Translations under genes and position numbers: made by a program | Origin: Myotis daubentonii | Lineage: Eukaryota > Chordata > Mammalia > Chiroptera > Vespertilionidae | NCBI RefSeq assembly: GCF_963259705.1 | Contig: NC_081846.1 | Coordinates: forward strand, 88,672,641-88,736,640 | Length of the DNA stretch: 64,000 nucleotides | Direction: 5' to 3' | Shown here: positions 12,156-22,865 of the stretch, one piece after another | Numbering within the stretch: position 1 is the stretch's first letter | How the letters are laid out: each line of letters opens with the position of its first letter | The notes under the pieces: model-generated | The model's input: only the letters and a program-made list of their open reading frames with translations | What the model was told of the DNA's origin: nothing | Database searches by the model: none

Positions 12156-12343
12156 CACTGGATCTCAAATGTGTTCATGCATCAGAGTCACCCCAAGGCC
12201 TGGTTAAAACACCACTCGCTGGGTCCAATCCTGGCATTTCCAATTCAGGAGGACAGGGATGGGGCTGGAGAACTTGTGCTCCTGACAAATTCGCTGGCCA
12301 TGCTGCCGTGGCTGGTCTGAGGTTCACTCTTGGAGAATCACTG
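12156..12343 (+). mobile_element. MER5A-type hAT-Charlie element
   Basis: Begins CACTGGATCTCAAATGTG and ends CTTGGAGAATCACTG, the degraded inverted termini of this miniature element. Internal landmarks CATCAGAGTCACCCCAAGG, GGTTAAAACACCACTCGCTG and CTGACAAATTCGCTGGCCATG match its layout. Confidence 0.75.
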
Positions 12344-12759
12344 AATTGGATGCTAGCACTTGAGGCAAGAATCCCAGTTAGGAAGTATTGCATAAACACA
12401 CAGTGAAAGGAAGTATGTCAGAAGAGTCAAGGCTTTTTATTAAGAACTAGACTTAAACGTGGCTCCACTTTTTACTAAGAGTTTGTTTCTGTGCAAGTCC
12501 CTTTGAACTAAGAAACTTTTCAAAATAAATATGACAGTATTAAGTAGGAAAAATGTTATATATTTGGGTAGGATGTTGATGCCCTACTTAAGAATTCTGG
12601 AAGCCAGATTAGAAGCACACGTTTTTAAGTCAGACTTAAAAGAGGCCTTTCATTTCTTCGTTTTAGTTACTTTCATGTGTTTCTTTTCTTTTTTCGAAAT
12701 CTGTTCTGCTAGCACCGCGGCGCTTACCCTACCCCCAGGGTTGCTTCAGTAGCAGCCCA
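12344..12759. other. No feature recognised
   Basis: The 73-residue open frame at 12531-12752 has no recognisable motif and is not supported as a gene. Confidence 0.5.
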
Positions 12760-13640
12760 TGTGCTGTACTGGACCCATTCTTGCCTGACTCCCATCCTGT
12801 TTTCAATGTGCGGCCAGAGTGACCTCTCTCAAAATGCACATATGATCACATCAAACCTTGTGGGAAAATGGAGCTCTCTTCCTATGTCTCTGGAGTTGTG
12901 GCGTCACGTTAACAGCATGAGCTATAGATGCATGCATCATTTGAGTCCTACCTATCTCTCCAGCCTCATGCACTTCACACACCCAATCAGACCCTTTGTG
13001 CCAACCACTCTGGTCCCTTTGTCTCTAAATGTAATGCGCTCTTTCTGTCCCGGCATAATTGTGGTTGACGCTTAGTCTTTTGGGAAATTTGTTTACTCTC
13101 TCTACTCTCTGCCCAACTTTACTTAGTTATCTCTACCTATTCTTTAGATCTCAGCTTTATTGTTAGTTTTTAAAAATATATATTTTTATTGATTTTAGAG
13201 AAGAAGGGAGAGGGAAATATAGAAACATCAATGATGAGAGAGAATCATTGACCAGCTGCCTCCTGCATGTCCCCCACTTGGATAGAGCCTGCAACCCAGG
13301 CATGTGTCCTTGATGGAATCAAACCCAGGACCCTTCAGTCCACAGGCTGACACTCTATTCACTGAGCTTAACCAGCTAGGGCCCATTGTCAGTTTTTAAG
13401 AAAAACTTTTCTACCCCCCCTCATCTTCCCAGGGCCAGACTTTCAACCTCTTTAGTTCATGGTTTCTTAGCTCTATATACCTTCCCTTCATTGCATTTAT
13501 GTCAGTTATAACTGTGATTCTTTGAGTGATTAATGGTTATTTTTCTCTCTCCAACTGTACTCTAAGATCCATATGGGAGAAATGGTCAGTGTTCTTCATT
13601 ACCTAGCACATAATCATTGCTCAACAATTAGCCACTGAGT
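12760..13640 (+). mobile_element. L2 LINE 3' region, split by a SINE
   Basis: The nucleotide pattern follows the ancient L2 3' coding region: GTGACCTCTCTCAAAATGCACATATGATCACATC, CCTACCTATCTCTCCAGCCTCATGCACTTC, AGATCTCAGCTTTATTG, then after the SINE GCACATAATCATTGCTCAACAATT. Frames are broken. Assigned from layout, not alignment. Confidence 0.6.
13173..13384 (-). mobile_element. Ves SINE
   Basis: The reverse-strand head reads GCCCTAGCTGGTTAAGCTCA, with a TC-rich 3' part. Near-perfect TSD ATTGT(T/C)AGTTTTTA at 13159-13172 and 13385-13398. Confidence 0.95.
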
Positions 13641-15214
13641 GAATAAATGAGTGGACCCATAGCAGTAGCCAGAATGCATGAGTCTGTGCACAGAGAGAGA
13701 AGTGCTCACCCGTCAGTGTGTGTGTGTGAGGGGTGAGGGAGGACCACACGTCACTGAAGGGTGAGTGATGCTTGGGAACACGTCCAGTCAGTGTTCCAGT
13801 CCAGTGGTTTCCCAATAGATATTATGTGATTGACAGTTTATCTGAGGCAACTCTTCAGTGTGTGGGACTATTTTGTATGTCTTAGGGATGTTAATGTTTC
13901 TGGTCTTTGCCCACAAAATCTGAGGAGTACACTCCCCTCATCTTTTCTAAATGGCCCCAGACATTTAAATGTGCTTGTTAAGAGGAAAGCGGCTGCTTCC
14001 TCAGGACTACCATCTACATCACATTAGCATCTGCTTCTGCCTTGCAGAAGAGCAAGAGTGAAGAAGCAAGCAGAGGGCCATTTTTCTCTTCCTCCTTGAG
14101 AAAACATATATTAAGTCTTTAGGATCAGTGCAGCACATGGTAAACTGTCAATAAGTAGCGGCTACAAGTAATAGCAATTGATGTTGGGGGCCTGATCTAA
14201 GAAAATGGAGTGAAGGTGGAGAAAATAAGATTCAAAGACTATTTATGAAGTGAATTGAATTTGTCTTAGTAAGTAATGTTTTGGGGGTTAGAAGGGGTAA
14301 CATCACTTTGTAACTTGTGCTTGGATACTAGGTACCATTAACGAAGGTCAGAATGTATGCAGAAAGATAAGCTTTCAAAGGGGAAGGTAATGCATCTGGT
14401 GTCGGGCACCCTGGATTTCAGCAGGTTGTGGGATGTAAGAGCAGGAGCAGTTGGGCAGTAGGAAATGGGGAATTTTGGAATTCATGTTGTAAGAGATGAA
14501 AATTAAAACTCCAGAAGAGCAGAAACTATCCAGCAACAGGCTGTAGAGTGGAAGCTCAGAGGAACACCAATCCATAAGGGTAGGGAAAGGAAGCAGAGCG
14601 GGGAAAAGCCCTTTAGGAACAACTGAGGAAGAGCAGGAGGACCACACATCCCATGTGTATTTCTTGAAATCCAAGAGAAGCATGTGTTTTAATAGTATGG
14701 GAGCTATCCTCACACTAACAGTTTGTAGAGTGGTTTATCTCACATCCTGAGAGTATATAGCTCAAAACAATAATTTGGTAATCGCTTAGCATACTCTATT
14801 TTTACATGTGTGACTATAGAAAGGACTGTTTTACTCTGTCTGGCAGCCTTTACCCATTTCTTTCAGTAAGGAAAAAAATACTCTGGAAAACTGTGGCTTC
14901 TTTACTAAATTTGGTTGTGATGGATCTGCTGATATCTCATGCCTTTTCTACCGGTGGGCATAGGACCTACGCTTCACCATACTCCAGCTTAATCTCGACC
15001 ATCCTCCAACTTAATTCTCTATCTCTTTTGCCACAGAGTTTAATCCAGAAATGAAAATATTACTAATCAGTGTTCTTTACTGAAATTTCTATAAACATCT
15101 TGAAATTGTTAGGTTGTGCATTCTACAGCCGTCTCTAATATAAGATCTTGTAAGTTTGGGGTTGCTGACAGCCTAGCCAGCCCTTTCCCACAAAGCCATG
15201 CACAAGGCCTCTGG
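13641..15214. other. No gene recognised; possible MIR tail near 14110-14180
   Basis: A MIR-like end (GATCAGTGCAGCACATGGTAAACTGTCAATAAG) lies near 14125-14160. At the right edge, 15196-15214 reads CATGCACAAGGCCTCTGG, which resembles a decayed Helitron 3' end. Open frames of 60-112 residues have no recognisable motifs. Confidence 0.45.
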
Positions 15215-15973
15215 TCCTATCTAATAAAGAGGTAATATGTAAATTGACCATCACTCCAATGCACAAGATGGCGGCCCCCATGTGGACACAAGATGGCCAG
15301 CAAGGGAGGGAAGTTGGGGGTGACCAGACCTACAGGGGAGGGCTGTTGGTGGGGGGACAGGCCTGCAGGGGAGGGCAGTTGGGAGCGACTAGGCTGGCAG
15401 GGGAGGGCAGTTAGGGTTGACCAGGCCAGCAGGGGAGGGCAATTGGGGGCAAACAGGCCTGCAGGGGAGGGCAGTTAGGGGCTATTGGGCTGGCAGAGGA
15501 GCAGTTAGGCATTGATCAGGCTGGCAGGGGAGTGGTTAGAGCAGGGGTGGGCAAACTTTTTGACTCGAGGGCCACAATGGGTTCTTAAACTGGACCGGAG
15601 GGCCGGAACAAAAGCATGGATGGAGTGTTTGTGTGAACTAATATAAATTCAAAGTAAACATCATTACATAAAAGGGTACGGTCTTTTTTTTTTTTTTAGT
15701 TTTATTCATTTCAAATGGGCCGGATCCAGCCTGCGGGCAGTAGTTTGCCCACGGCTGGGTTAGAGGGTGATCAGGCTGGCAGGCAGGAACAGTTAGGGGC
15801 AATCAGGCAGGCAGGCAGGCGAGCAGTTGGGAGCCAGCAGTCCTGGATTGTGAGAGGGGTGTCCAACTGCCCATTTAAGCCTGATCCCTTGAGGGGTCCC
15901 ATATTGGAGAGGGTGCAGGCTGGGCTGAGGGATACACACCCCCATGCATGAATTTTGTGCACTGGGCCTCTAG
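15215..15973 (+). mobile_element. Helitron array unit 1 (with hAT insertion)
   Basis: Begins TCCTATCTAATAAAGAGG at 15215 and ends with hairpin GCATGAATTTTGTGCACTGG and CCTCTAG at 15973. The interior holds a minisatellite of ~35-bp units (GGCAGGGGAGGGCAGTTAGGGG type, 15300-15540, resuming at 15770). That is the reverse complement of the unit found in the Helitrons at 9745 and 28912. The element is immediately followed by another Helitron with no spacer. Confidence 0.9.
15542..15757. mobile_element. Nonautonomous hAT element (216 bp) nested in a Helitron
   Basis: Inverted termini CAGGGGTGGGCAAACT and CAGCCGTGGGCAAACT (reverse complement of the right end). Perfect 8-bp TSD GGTTAGAG at 15534-15541 and 15758-15765. 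It contains a T run at ~15685-15698. Confidence 0.95.
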
Positions 15974-16342
15974 TCTATACTAATAAAAGGGTAATATGCT
16001 AATTAGACTGGACATCTTCTGGACGTCCTTCCTGACAAAGCTGGGGGTGTGGCCAGCCTGCAAACTGCCCTCAGCCCCTTCCCAGGCCGGCACCGCCCCC
16101 CACTGGGGACCCCCACCCAGATCAGGGGCATGGCCAGCCTTAAAACCACCCCAGGCCCCTTCCCAGGCTGGCCCTGCCCCCCAGCAGGGACCCCCACCAT
16201 GATCAGGGGTGTGGCTGGCCTGCAAACTACCAGTGGCCCCTCGCCCAGGTCAGCCCTGCTGCCCAGCAAGGACCCACCACCCGGATCTTGGGTCCTCTTC
16301 AGGGCAGGTCAGCCGGCCCCCCACCCATGCACCAGGCTTCTA
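15974..16342 (+). mobile_element. Helitron array unit 2
   Basis: Begins TCTATACTAATAAAAGGGTAATATGC directly after the CTAG of unit 1 and ends CATGCACCAGGCTTCTA, one base short of the usual CTAG, directly before unit 3. The interior has two ~85-bp repeats (GGGACCCCCACC-GATCAGGGG-TGGCC). It is related to the 3' half of unit 1 of the composite Helitron (33540-33756). Confidence 0.85.
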
Positions 16343-16702
16343 TCCTATATAATAAAAGGGTAATATGCACATTGACCCTAACAGCAGAATGACTAGAACG
16401 ACCACTGGACCATTCACTATGAGGTGCACTGACCACCTCTGGTTCCTTTCCCTGGCCAGCAGGCTTCTATCACCTGATGGCCACCCATGGCAAGGGGGTG
16501 GGGCAGTGATTGGGTGGGAACAGCTGACCTCCCAGTCCCTTTCCCCAGCCATCAGACACTGATCTCCCAATGGCAAATGGGAACCAGGGGTGGGTGGCGG
16601 CAGGGTTGGAGCTGGCTGTGGGCAGCTGGGGAAGATGGCCCTGATCGCAGGCCAAGCCTAGGGACTGTATCTGTGCATGAGTTTCGTGTGCCAGACCTCT
16701 AG
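16343..16702 (+). mobile_element. Helitron array unit 3
   Basis: Begins TCCTATATAATAAAAGGGTA at 16343 and ends with hairpin GTGCATGAGTTTCGTGTGCC and CCTCTAG at 16702, followed by T at 16703. It closes a three-element head-to-tail array. Confidence 0.9.
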
Positions 16703-17340
16703 TATTATATAATGTTCAGAGTGATTTTCTCTTCTATCCTTGAATTGCTTAGAAATACACTGATCAATTTATAAATATTTGAAAGTTTTCTGAATATTAT
16801 TTTGTTATTGATTTCTAGATTAGCTCCATTTTGGTTTGAGAATACACTTTTGTAATATCAGTCCTTTTAAATTAGAGTTTGTTTTATGACTAAGTATGTG
16901 ATCTACAAAGTGAATTTTCATATGAACTTGAAAAGAATATTATTCTGCTGTCATTGAGTGAAATGTTATATAAATTATAGGATTGTTTATTGATAGTATT
17001 GTTCAGGTATTAAATAGCCCAAATAATTTTCAGTATACTTATTTTGCCAATTGCTTAGAGGGGATTATTTATATCTCTAACTATAATTATGAAGTCTTAT
17101 ATTTTCCCTTTTAGTTTAATAATTTTCTGTGTCAGGTATTTTAAAGCTTTGCTTTGAGGGTCATGTAAATTTGTATTTGGTATTCTCAAAGATTTGACTC
17201 CTTTATCATTATGTAACATCTTTTTATTCCTATGTTATTGCTTGTCCTAAATACTACTTTGTGTGATAGTAATATAGTCACCCAAGATTTGTTTTTTAAT
17301 ATAATTTGCTTTGTATATTATTTTTCATTTTTAACTGTAA
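16703..17340 (-). mobile_element. L1 fragment (endonuclease-region remnant)
   Basis: Reverse-strand sequence matches the order of L1 ORF2 endonuclease DNA seen more clearly at 43540-44240, for example TAGCTCCATTTTGGTTTGAG near 16822 against the ATTCCATTGTGGTCTGAG-type stretch there. Heavily diverged, with no open frame. Confidence 0.5.
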
Positions 17341-17344
17341 TCTA

Positions 17345-17900
17345 TCTTCAACTTTGTTTGATATGTTGCGTTACATTCATTGATTTTTTAATGTTAAATC
17401 AGCATTGCATACCTGAAATAAAGGCCTATTGATAATGGAGTATAATTTTTTTATATACACTGATAGATTCTTTTTTTTTTTAATATATTTTTATTGATTT
17501 TTTTTACAGAGAGGAAGGGAGGGAGATAGAGAGTTAGAAACATCGATGAGAGAGAAACATCGATCAGCCGCCTCCTGCTCATCTCCCGCTGGGGATATGC
17601 CCACAACCCAGGTACATGCCCCTGACCGGAATCAAACTTAGGACCCTTCAGTCCACAGGCCAACGCTCTATCCACTGAGCCAAACCGGTTTCGGCCACTG
17701 ATAGATTCTTTAACTAATGTTTTGTTGAGGACTTTTATGTCTATGTTCATGAGAGATGATGTTCTGTAGTTTCCTTTTTCATACTATTTTTGGAGGGCTT
17801 TGGTATCAGGGTAATACTACGCTTATAAAATAAATTGGGGAATGTCCTGTCTTCTTGTATTCTCTTGAAGAGATTGTGTAAAATTAGTGTTAATTCTTCC
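17345..17900 (-). mobile_element. L1 ORF2 fragment (RT region)
   Basis: Reverse translation gives LFKRIQEDRTFPNLFYK, TLIPKPSKN and then MNIDIKVLNKTL, the region just before and at the start of the L1 reverse transcriptase domain. It is split by a Ves SINE. The order relative to 16703-17340 is not that of one collinear L1, so two insertions or a rearrangement are likely. Confidence 0.7.
17475..17695 (-). mobile_element. Ves SINE
   Basis: The reverse-strand head reads GGCCGAAACCGGTTTGGCTC. A 16-bp TSD CACTGATAGATTCTTT lies at 17458-17474 and from 17696. The long TSD and intact boxes indicate a fairly recent insertion. Confidence 0.95.
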
Positions 17901-18469
17901 TGCTGGTTCTGCCCACCTGACATGGAGTCTCCTGAAAGGGAAAAGAGCCTCAAGCCTGTAAACAGACTTTCTGGACAGGCTGCTTATCATGACTGGTCCC
18001 GCTTGATGATTCTACCTGCGTACCTTTGCATACCTTGAAAGGGAATAGACATCTCAGGCTTGGCAGGAAGAAGAGGCACTCTATCCGCTTATCGGTGATG
18101 GGACTCCCATGTTCCTTCTCACTTGCGGTGTAGGGTTCTTGCAGATGGACTTCCCTTGGGTCCCTGAGAAGAAAGAGCACACTATGGATGCCTCCTGTTT
18201 CTAGGCTGAGGGTCAAGAAACACAGGGTGGCTTCTTCCACCGGGGGAGGGAACCGAAGGCACCTTGTTTTTGTGCTGTTCCTCTAGTCCTAGGGTCCCAA
18301 ACCAGATTGCCTTTCTCCTCCAGATCTTTTTCTTCTCCTTCGGTTACTTCCTGTGTTACTTCCATAGATTATAGTTGGGCTTAGTGGGAAGGGGCAGAGA
18401 GGAATGGGTCTACATCTTGTCCTGTCACACCTTTATGCACATTTTTGTTTAGTCAGATGCCTTCTCTAT
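17901..18469. other. No feature recognised
   Basis: Mixed-composition DNA. A 96-residue reverse frame at 17950-18240 has no recognisable motif. Confidence 0.45.
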
Positions 18470-18585
18470 TTCATTGTGAGCTCCGTAAAGAAGGTGTGGG
18501 GATTTTATTTACATGTGTGTCTCCATTGCTATGTACTGCACCTAGCTTTTAGTAGGCATTAAGTAAATGTTGAATTAATAGACTG
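18470..18585 (+). mobile_element. L2/MIR 3' end fragment
   Basis: TTGTGAGCTCCGTAAAGAAGG, GTACTGCACCTAGC, TAGTAGGCATTAAGTAAATGTTGAATTAAT follows the conserved L2 3' end. Confidence 0.65.
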
Positions 18586-20109
18586 ACGATTTTATATTTA
18601 GATAGATAAGAGGGGAAAAAGAAGAATATTTTGCTCATTAGGCCATCCTAGTGAGCCATTCTTTTGGACACATAAAAACCTCTTTGGGATAAAGGAAAGT
18701 GGACTATTGATAACTTAACTTCCCATGACTGAGTCCAAATACCCTGTGTTGTGCCACTCCAGACTGCACCAAAACTAATAATCAGAAGTAAAACAAGATG
18801 ACATAATTTACCAGGCAATATACCCATGTTTTGTTCACAGGGCCTTGGCCAGCTTGGATTTCATGAATGTCTCCTTCTCTATTTATTTATCTGTTATTGT
18901 TTCACTCACTCACTCAATCAAACAACTACCAGAGATGGGAATATTTAAGTCTGGAGAAAGGGAGAGAGAAGAGGCAGCTCCCGAGGGAAGAAGTGCATTC
19001 AATCACACAATAATATCAACAGGTATGCACAATGGAAACAAACTCCAGAGGTAATGGCATAGGCCTAATAGAAATTATTAAAAGACAGAGAGCTACTGAA
19101 TGTCATGTTTCAGTTCCAGTGTGTTCATTCCATGTCTCTTTCATTGTATGTCCTTCAATTACTTGAAATAGAAAGGTAAATGCTAATGTTCATTTAAGTG
19201 TTATGTGGACCAGTAGCCTGTGACTGAAGGAGAGAAAACACCAACAGGAGTTACTTCATTGTCTGTCTGACCAGGCTTATTGTGAAAGTCTACCCACAAC
19301 TGCCTCAAGGAGGACACCACATTTCTGGTGGGTCTGTGGTCAAGGACTGACATTTCTCAGATGTGACTTGGAGGGTTTTTCCTGTCTCACCCTACATCCC
19401 AACTCCACTGCAAAACATATGTCCATAACTGGTTTGAAATTCCATTGGTAAGGCATTTATTTTGGGTTAAATCATTGTTCTTTTTAGTATAAAATTTCAA
19501 AATAACCCCAGAAGCAAATGCCTTAAATCATGGATTTGTTGTTAACGTTTTATGAGCTGGGAATGCCTATTAAACTGTACTGTCCGTGGTGCTGCCTCTT
19601 CAGTGTCCATGGATGGGAAGCATTTCCCTGGGCTCCAAGGACAGGGCCTCCAGGAGATGAGCACATTTTCCTGTGGAGTGGAGGAGGGTGGATAAGTTAG
19701 CAATGTGAGACTGCACCAAAGGAAGGCGGAGTTGGATAAGAGGCTCTTACTGGCCTGGACTTGAGGTTCTATGAAGCCAGAAGATCGATGCAGTGAAGTA
19801 ATAGGAGCCCACAGGGACTGGGGGAAATGGATGCACAGAGGGGTGAAAGGTAGAAGTGGGGCAATACCAGAAAAGAAGGAACAATTATATAGGATCTGGC
19901 CCCAATAGATTAAGATTCTGGATAGTCAACAATGAAAGTGTTCATGGTTGCTGATTTGACACCTTAGCTACTGCCTCCCACCACTTGTCCAAGGCTACTT
20001 TCATCCTGGCTGAAGTCACCATTGGTTCAAATGTGGCTTAAGGATTTGCCTCCTATTTTGTCTTTAACATGTCTTCTTCTCTGTTGTGTCTTTGATTTCT
20101 TTCTTCTTT
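18586..20109. other. No gene or repeat recognised
   Basis: No long frames (69 residues at most) and no terminal repeats spotted. Likely old unique or decayed sequence. Confidence 0.45.
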
Positions 20110-20215
20110 CATTGAATATTTTTTTATCACCTTCTGTGTTCAGGCACTGTTCTAGGAATACAGAATAAATCATAGACCAAATCTCTCCCTCATTCCAAGG
20201 TGACAGGCTATGTAA
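20110..20215 (+). mobile_element. L2 fragment
   Basis: ATTGAATATTTTTTTATCACC, GTTCAGGCACTGTTCTAGGAATACAG, ATCTCTCCCTCATTCCAAGG matches the L2 'last exon' nucleotide order. Confidence 0.6.
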
Positions 20216-20769
20216 ACAAATAAGTGGAGTTGGTAATGTTTCAGTATGTTTTGTATCAAGAGTCCTCTTTCTGCTTTCACTTTGGTTCTGTGATTCATGA
20301 GAGTGATCTGTCCACCTTCATGTTCAGGTAGGACTCCTAGCTCACTCCTACTTTAGCAGATCCCAGAAAAGTCACGCCCCAGCCCTCTTCTCAACCAAAC
20401 TATCTAGCTCAGTATACTTGCTCCAGATGCCGTTTATCTGGGAAAGGGAAATTGATCTGGGCTCTTTTGCTGCTATGTGTATGTTAGGGGTAGGGCGTGG
20501 GTCTAAATATAGTAACAGCAAAAGCTGGTGCTGATGCAGGCACTGTATGGGGAGGGAGCAGGTTTCCATTTTCTGAATATCCTTTAATAATTAAAAAAAA
20601 ATGTAACATGCTTATAAGCAGCAATAGGTTATGTTGAACACTTACGGGTCTCAAAATCTCTTAACTTACCAGAGGTCCATACGTATCCAGCTTCATTTCC
20701 CATTCTTCAGTCCAGGAGTCAGCTCTACACCTTCCTCCCCCAGCTCCATATACCCCAAACACCTTGCTT
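20216..20769. other. No feature recognised
   Basis: Nothing beyond short A and T tracts. Confidence 0.45.
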
Positions 20770-20787
20770 AGTTCTGATTTTCTTTTT

Positions 20788-20998
20788 CTTTTTCTTTTTT
20801 TTTAAATATATTTTATTGATTTTTTACAGAGAGGAAGGGAGAGAGACAGAGAATTAGAAACATCGATCAGCTGCCTCCTGCACACTCCCCACTGGGGATG
20901 TACCCGCAACCCAGGTACATGCCCTTGATCGGAATCGAACCTGGGACCCTTCAGTCCGCAGGCCGATGCTCTATCCACTGAGCCAAACCGGTTTCGGC
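20788..20998 (-). mobile_element. Ves SINE
   Basis: The reverse-strand head reads GCCGAAACCGGTTTGGCTCA with intact A- and B-like boxes. Perfect TSD of about 17 bp, AGTTCTGATTTTCTTTT (20770-20786 and 20999-21015). Confidence 0.95.
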
Positions 20999-21015
20999 AG
21001 TTCTGATTTTCTTTT

Positions 21016-22865
21016 CCATGAAAGAGGTTTGCCAGCCTATAGTGTTGTCGCCACCTATTGTGGCTTGTGCAATATTCCATAATATTGATTTGTGTTCCAG
21101 GCACTTTTTAAATGGTGAAATTATGACTATGTGAAAGAGATAATTATTCTCTGTCCTTGTGGAGTTTATAATCTAGATGAGATATCAAGCTTTAACACGC
21201 ATAAAAGCTTTGAAGTATGCATTAGAATGCAGACTCCCAGGCCCATGTAGGTTTGTGGTTAGTCCTGGGAATTATCTAATTAACTCCCGGGTGATGTTGA
21301 TGCTATTGATCTGCTAACCAAACCCTGAGGAACATAAAGATAAATGATCAGGTATATCAGTCAGAACTCTGTGTTGCAGATGTAAGGCTCCATTAATTTA
21401 TATAACAAAAAAGAAAGTACTGATTCTAGGACTTAGAAGAATTAAGGAAGAATTGCTTGAAGCAGGGTACAAGGTTTATAATCAAGTACGTATTCACATG
21501 AAGAAAGGCGAGAAAGAGTCTTCCTAACATAGACAAAGGTATGTCATTGGGATGCCTGAAGTTGCTCTGCCACAGGAGAGAGGAAGTGGGGAGAGAATGA
21601 GACAGAGAAAGAGCATCGAAGACAGAGACACAGAGAAACAGAAAGACACAGTGAGAGAGAGAGAGAGACGGGGCACATGAGGAAGAAGGTGCCTGCATGA
21701 CCCGGGCTGGAATTTACTAGGCTTGTGTGGTTTGATCACTTCCATGCTGGATGAGACATTTTGATGGCAGCTCTACCGAAACTAAGAAGAATCATCTGGA
21801 TTTACTGAGGGAATAGGCTTATGAAGGTATAGAATGATGATTGCAGTAGAGGTAGGTATTCTGGCTCTGGTGAAGAACTTGCTGGTTTTCCTTATGCCTA
21901 TTCTTTTTATTACAATCTTTATCTGGTCACTAGTGACATTTTAAAGACACAATTATGCCAAAATTATATAATCTGGCTAAAGAGTTGCTCCTGGCTGGTA
22001 TATGAATATTTTCTGAAGTATTTGCATTTCAATTATGTCTGTCATAAAAATAATTTAGGCCACAGGAGACATCTATTGGTTGTTGTAAGCTGCTGAAGAC
22101 CACCTTCTAACTGGGATCCCAATCTAAATGAAAACCACAGGGGAATGTATAAAGGCATAGCAGAACATGAAACACCCCCTGATAATGCCAACAGAAAGGC
22201 AGGGTGAAATCTCACATTGTACCACATGCTAACTCGTGCCCCAGGTGGATATAAGACCTAATTATGGAAAGCATATAATACACACACGCACACTAACACA
22301 CACACACACACACACATACATTTTCTTTCTTCTGTAGGATAACATCATTTTGAATGAAGGGTAGGGAAAGACTTTTTAGAGAAATTTTGAAAAGTACAAT
22401 GTATAACTACAAAATGAGATGTGCATAACTATACACACATACATTATTGACCTCAGAGGCAGTGGTTTGAATAAACAGTGTTTCTCATCTCAATGTAAGT
22501 TTTTACATTGGTCAGTTCAAGACCCCTTTATTCATTCATTCTTTTATTTCTTTGTGTGCTTGTGTCCTGCCTTTTATCCTCATTCTGCACTTCAAGTTCC
22601 TTCTACCCTGTCTTCATAAACAACCATTCTAGAGTGTTGGTATATGCACTTGCTGGTAACTATGGTTTTATATAGTGTAATACAAATTCTTAAAATTTTG
22701 TTTAAATGCCATAATATTATGCATTTTAGATTTTTTTCTCTATTTGCTTTCAACTATGTGGCTTCAAGTTCCATCCATTTTCTTTGTTATAATATTCTAT
22801 CATGGCCTATATCCCATTTTATTTATTCCATTAAACTCAGATTCAGGAAGTCCAATGAATAACAA
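21016..22865. other. Mostly unassigned; L2-like scrap, purine patch and (CA)n
   Basis: An L2-like scrap (CCTTGTGGAGTTTATAATCTAG) lies near 21155-21176, a purine-rich patch with (GA)n at ~21590-21670, and a (CA)n microsatellite at 22279-22320. A possible reverse L1 3' scrap lies at ~22690-22830. No gene. Confidence 0.4.
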
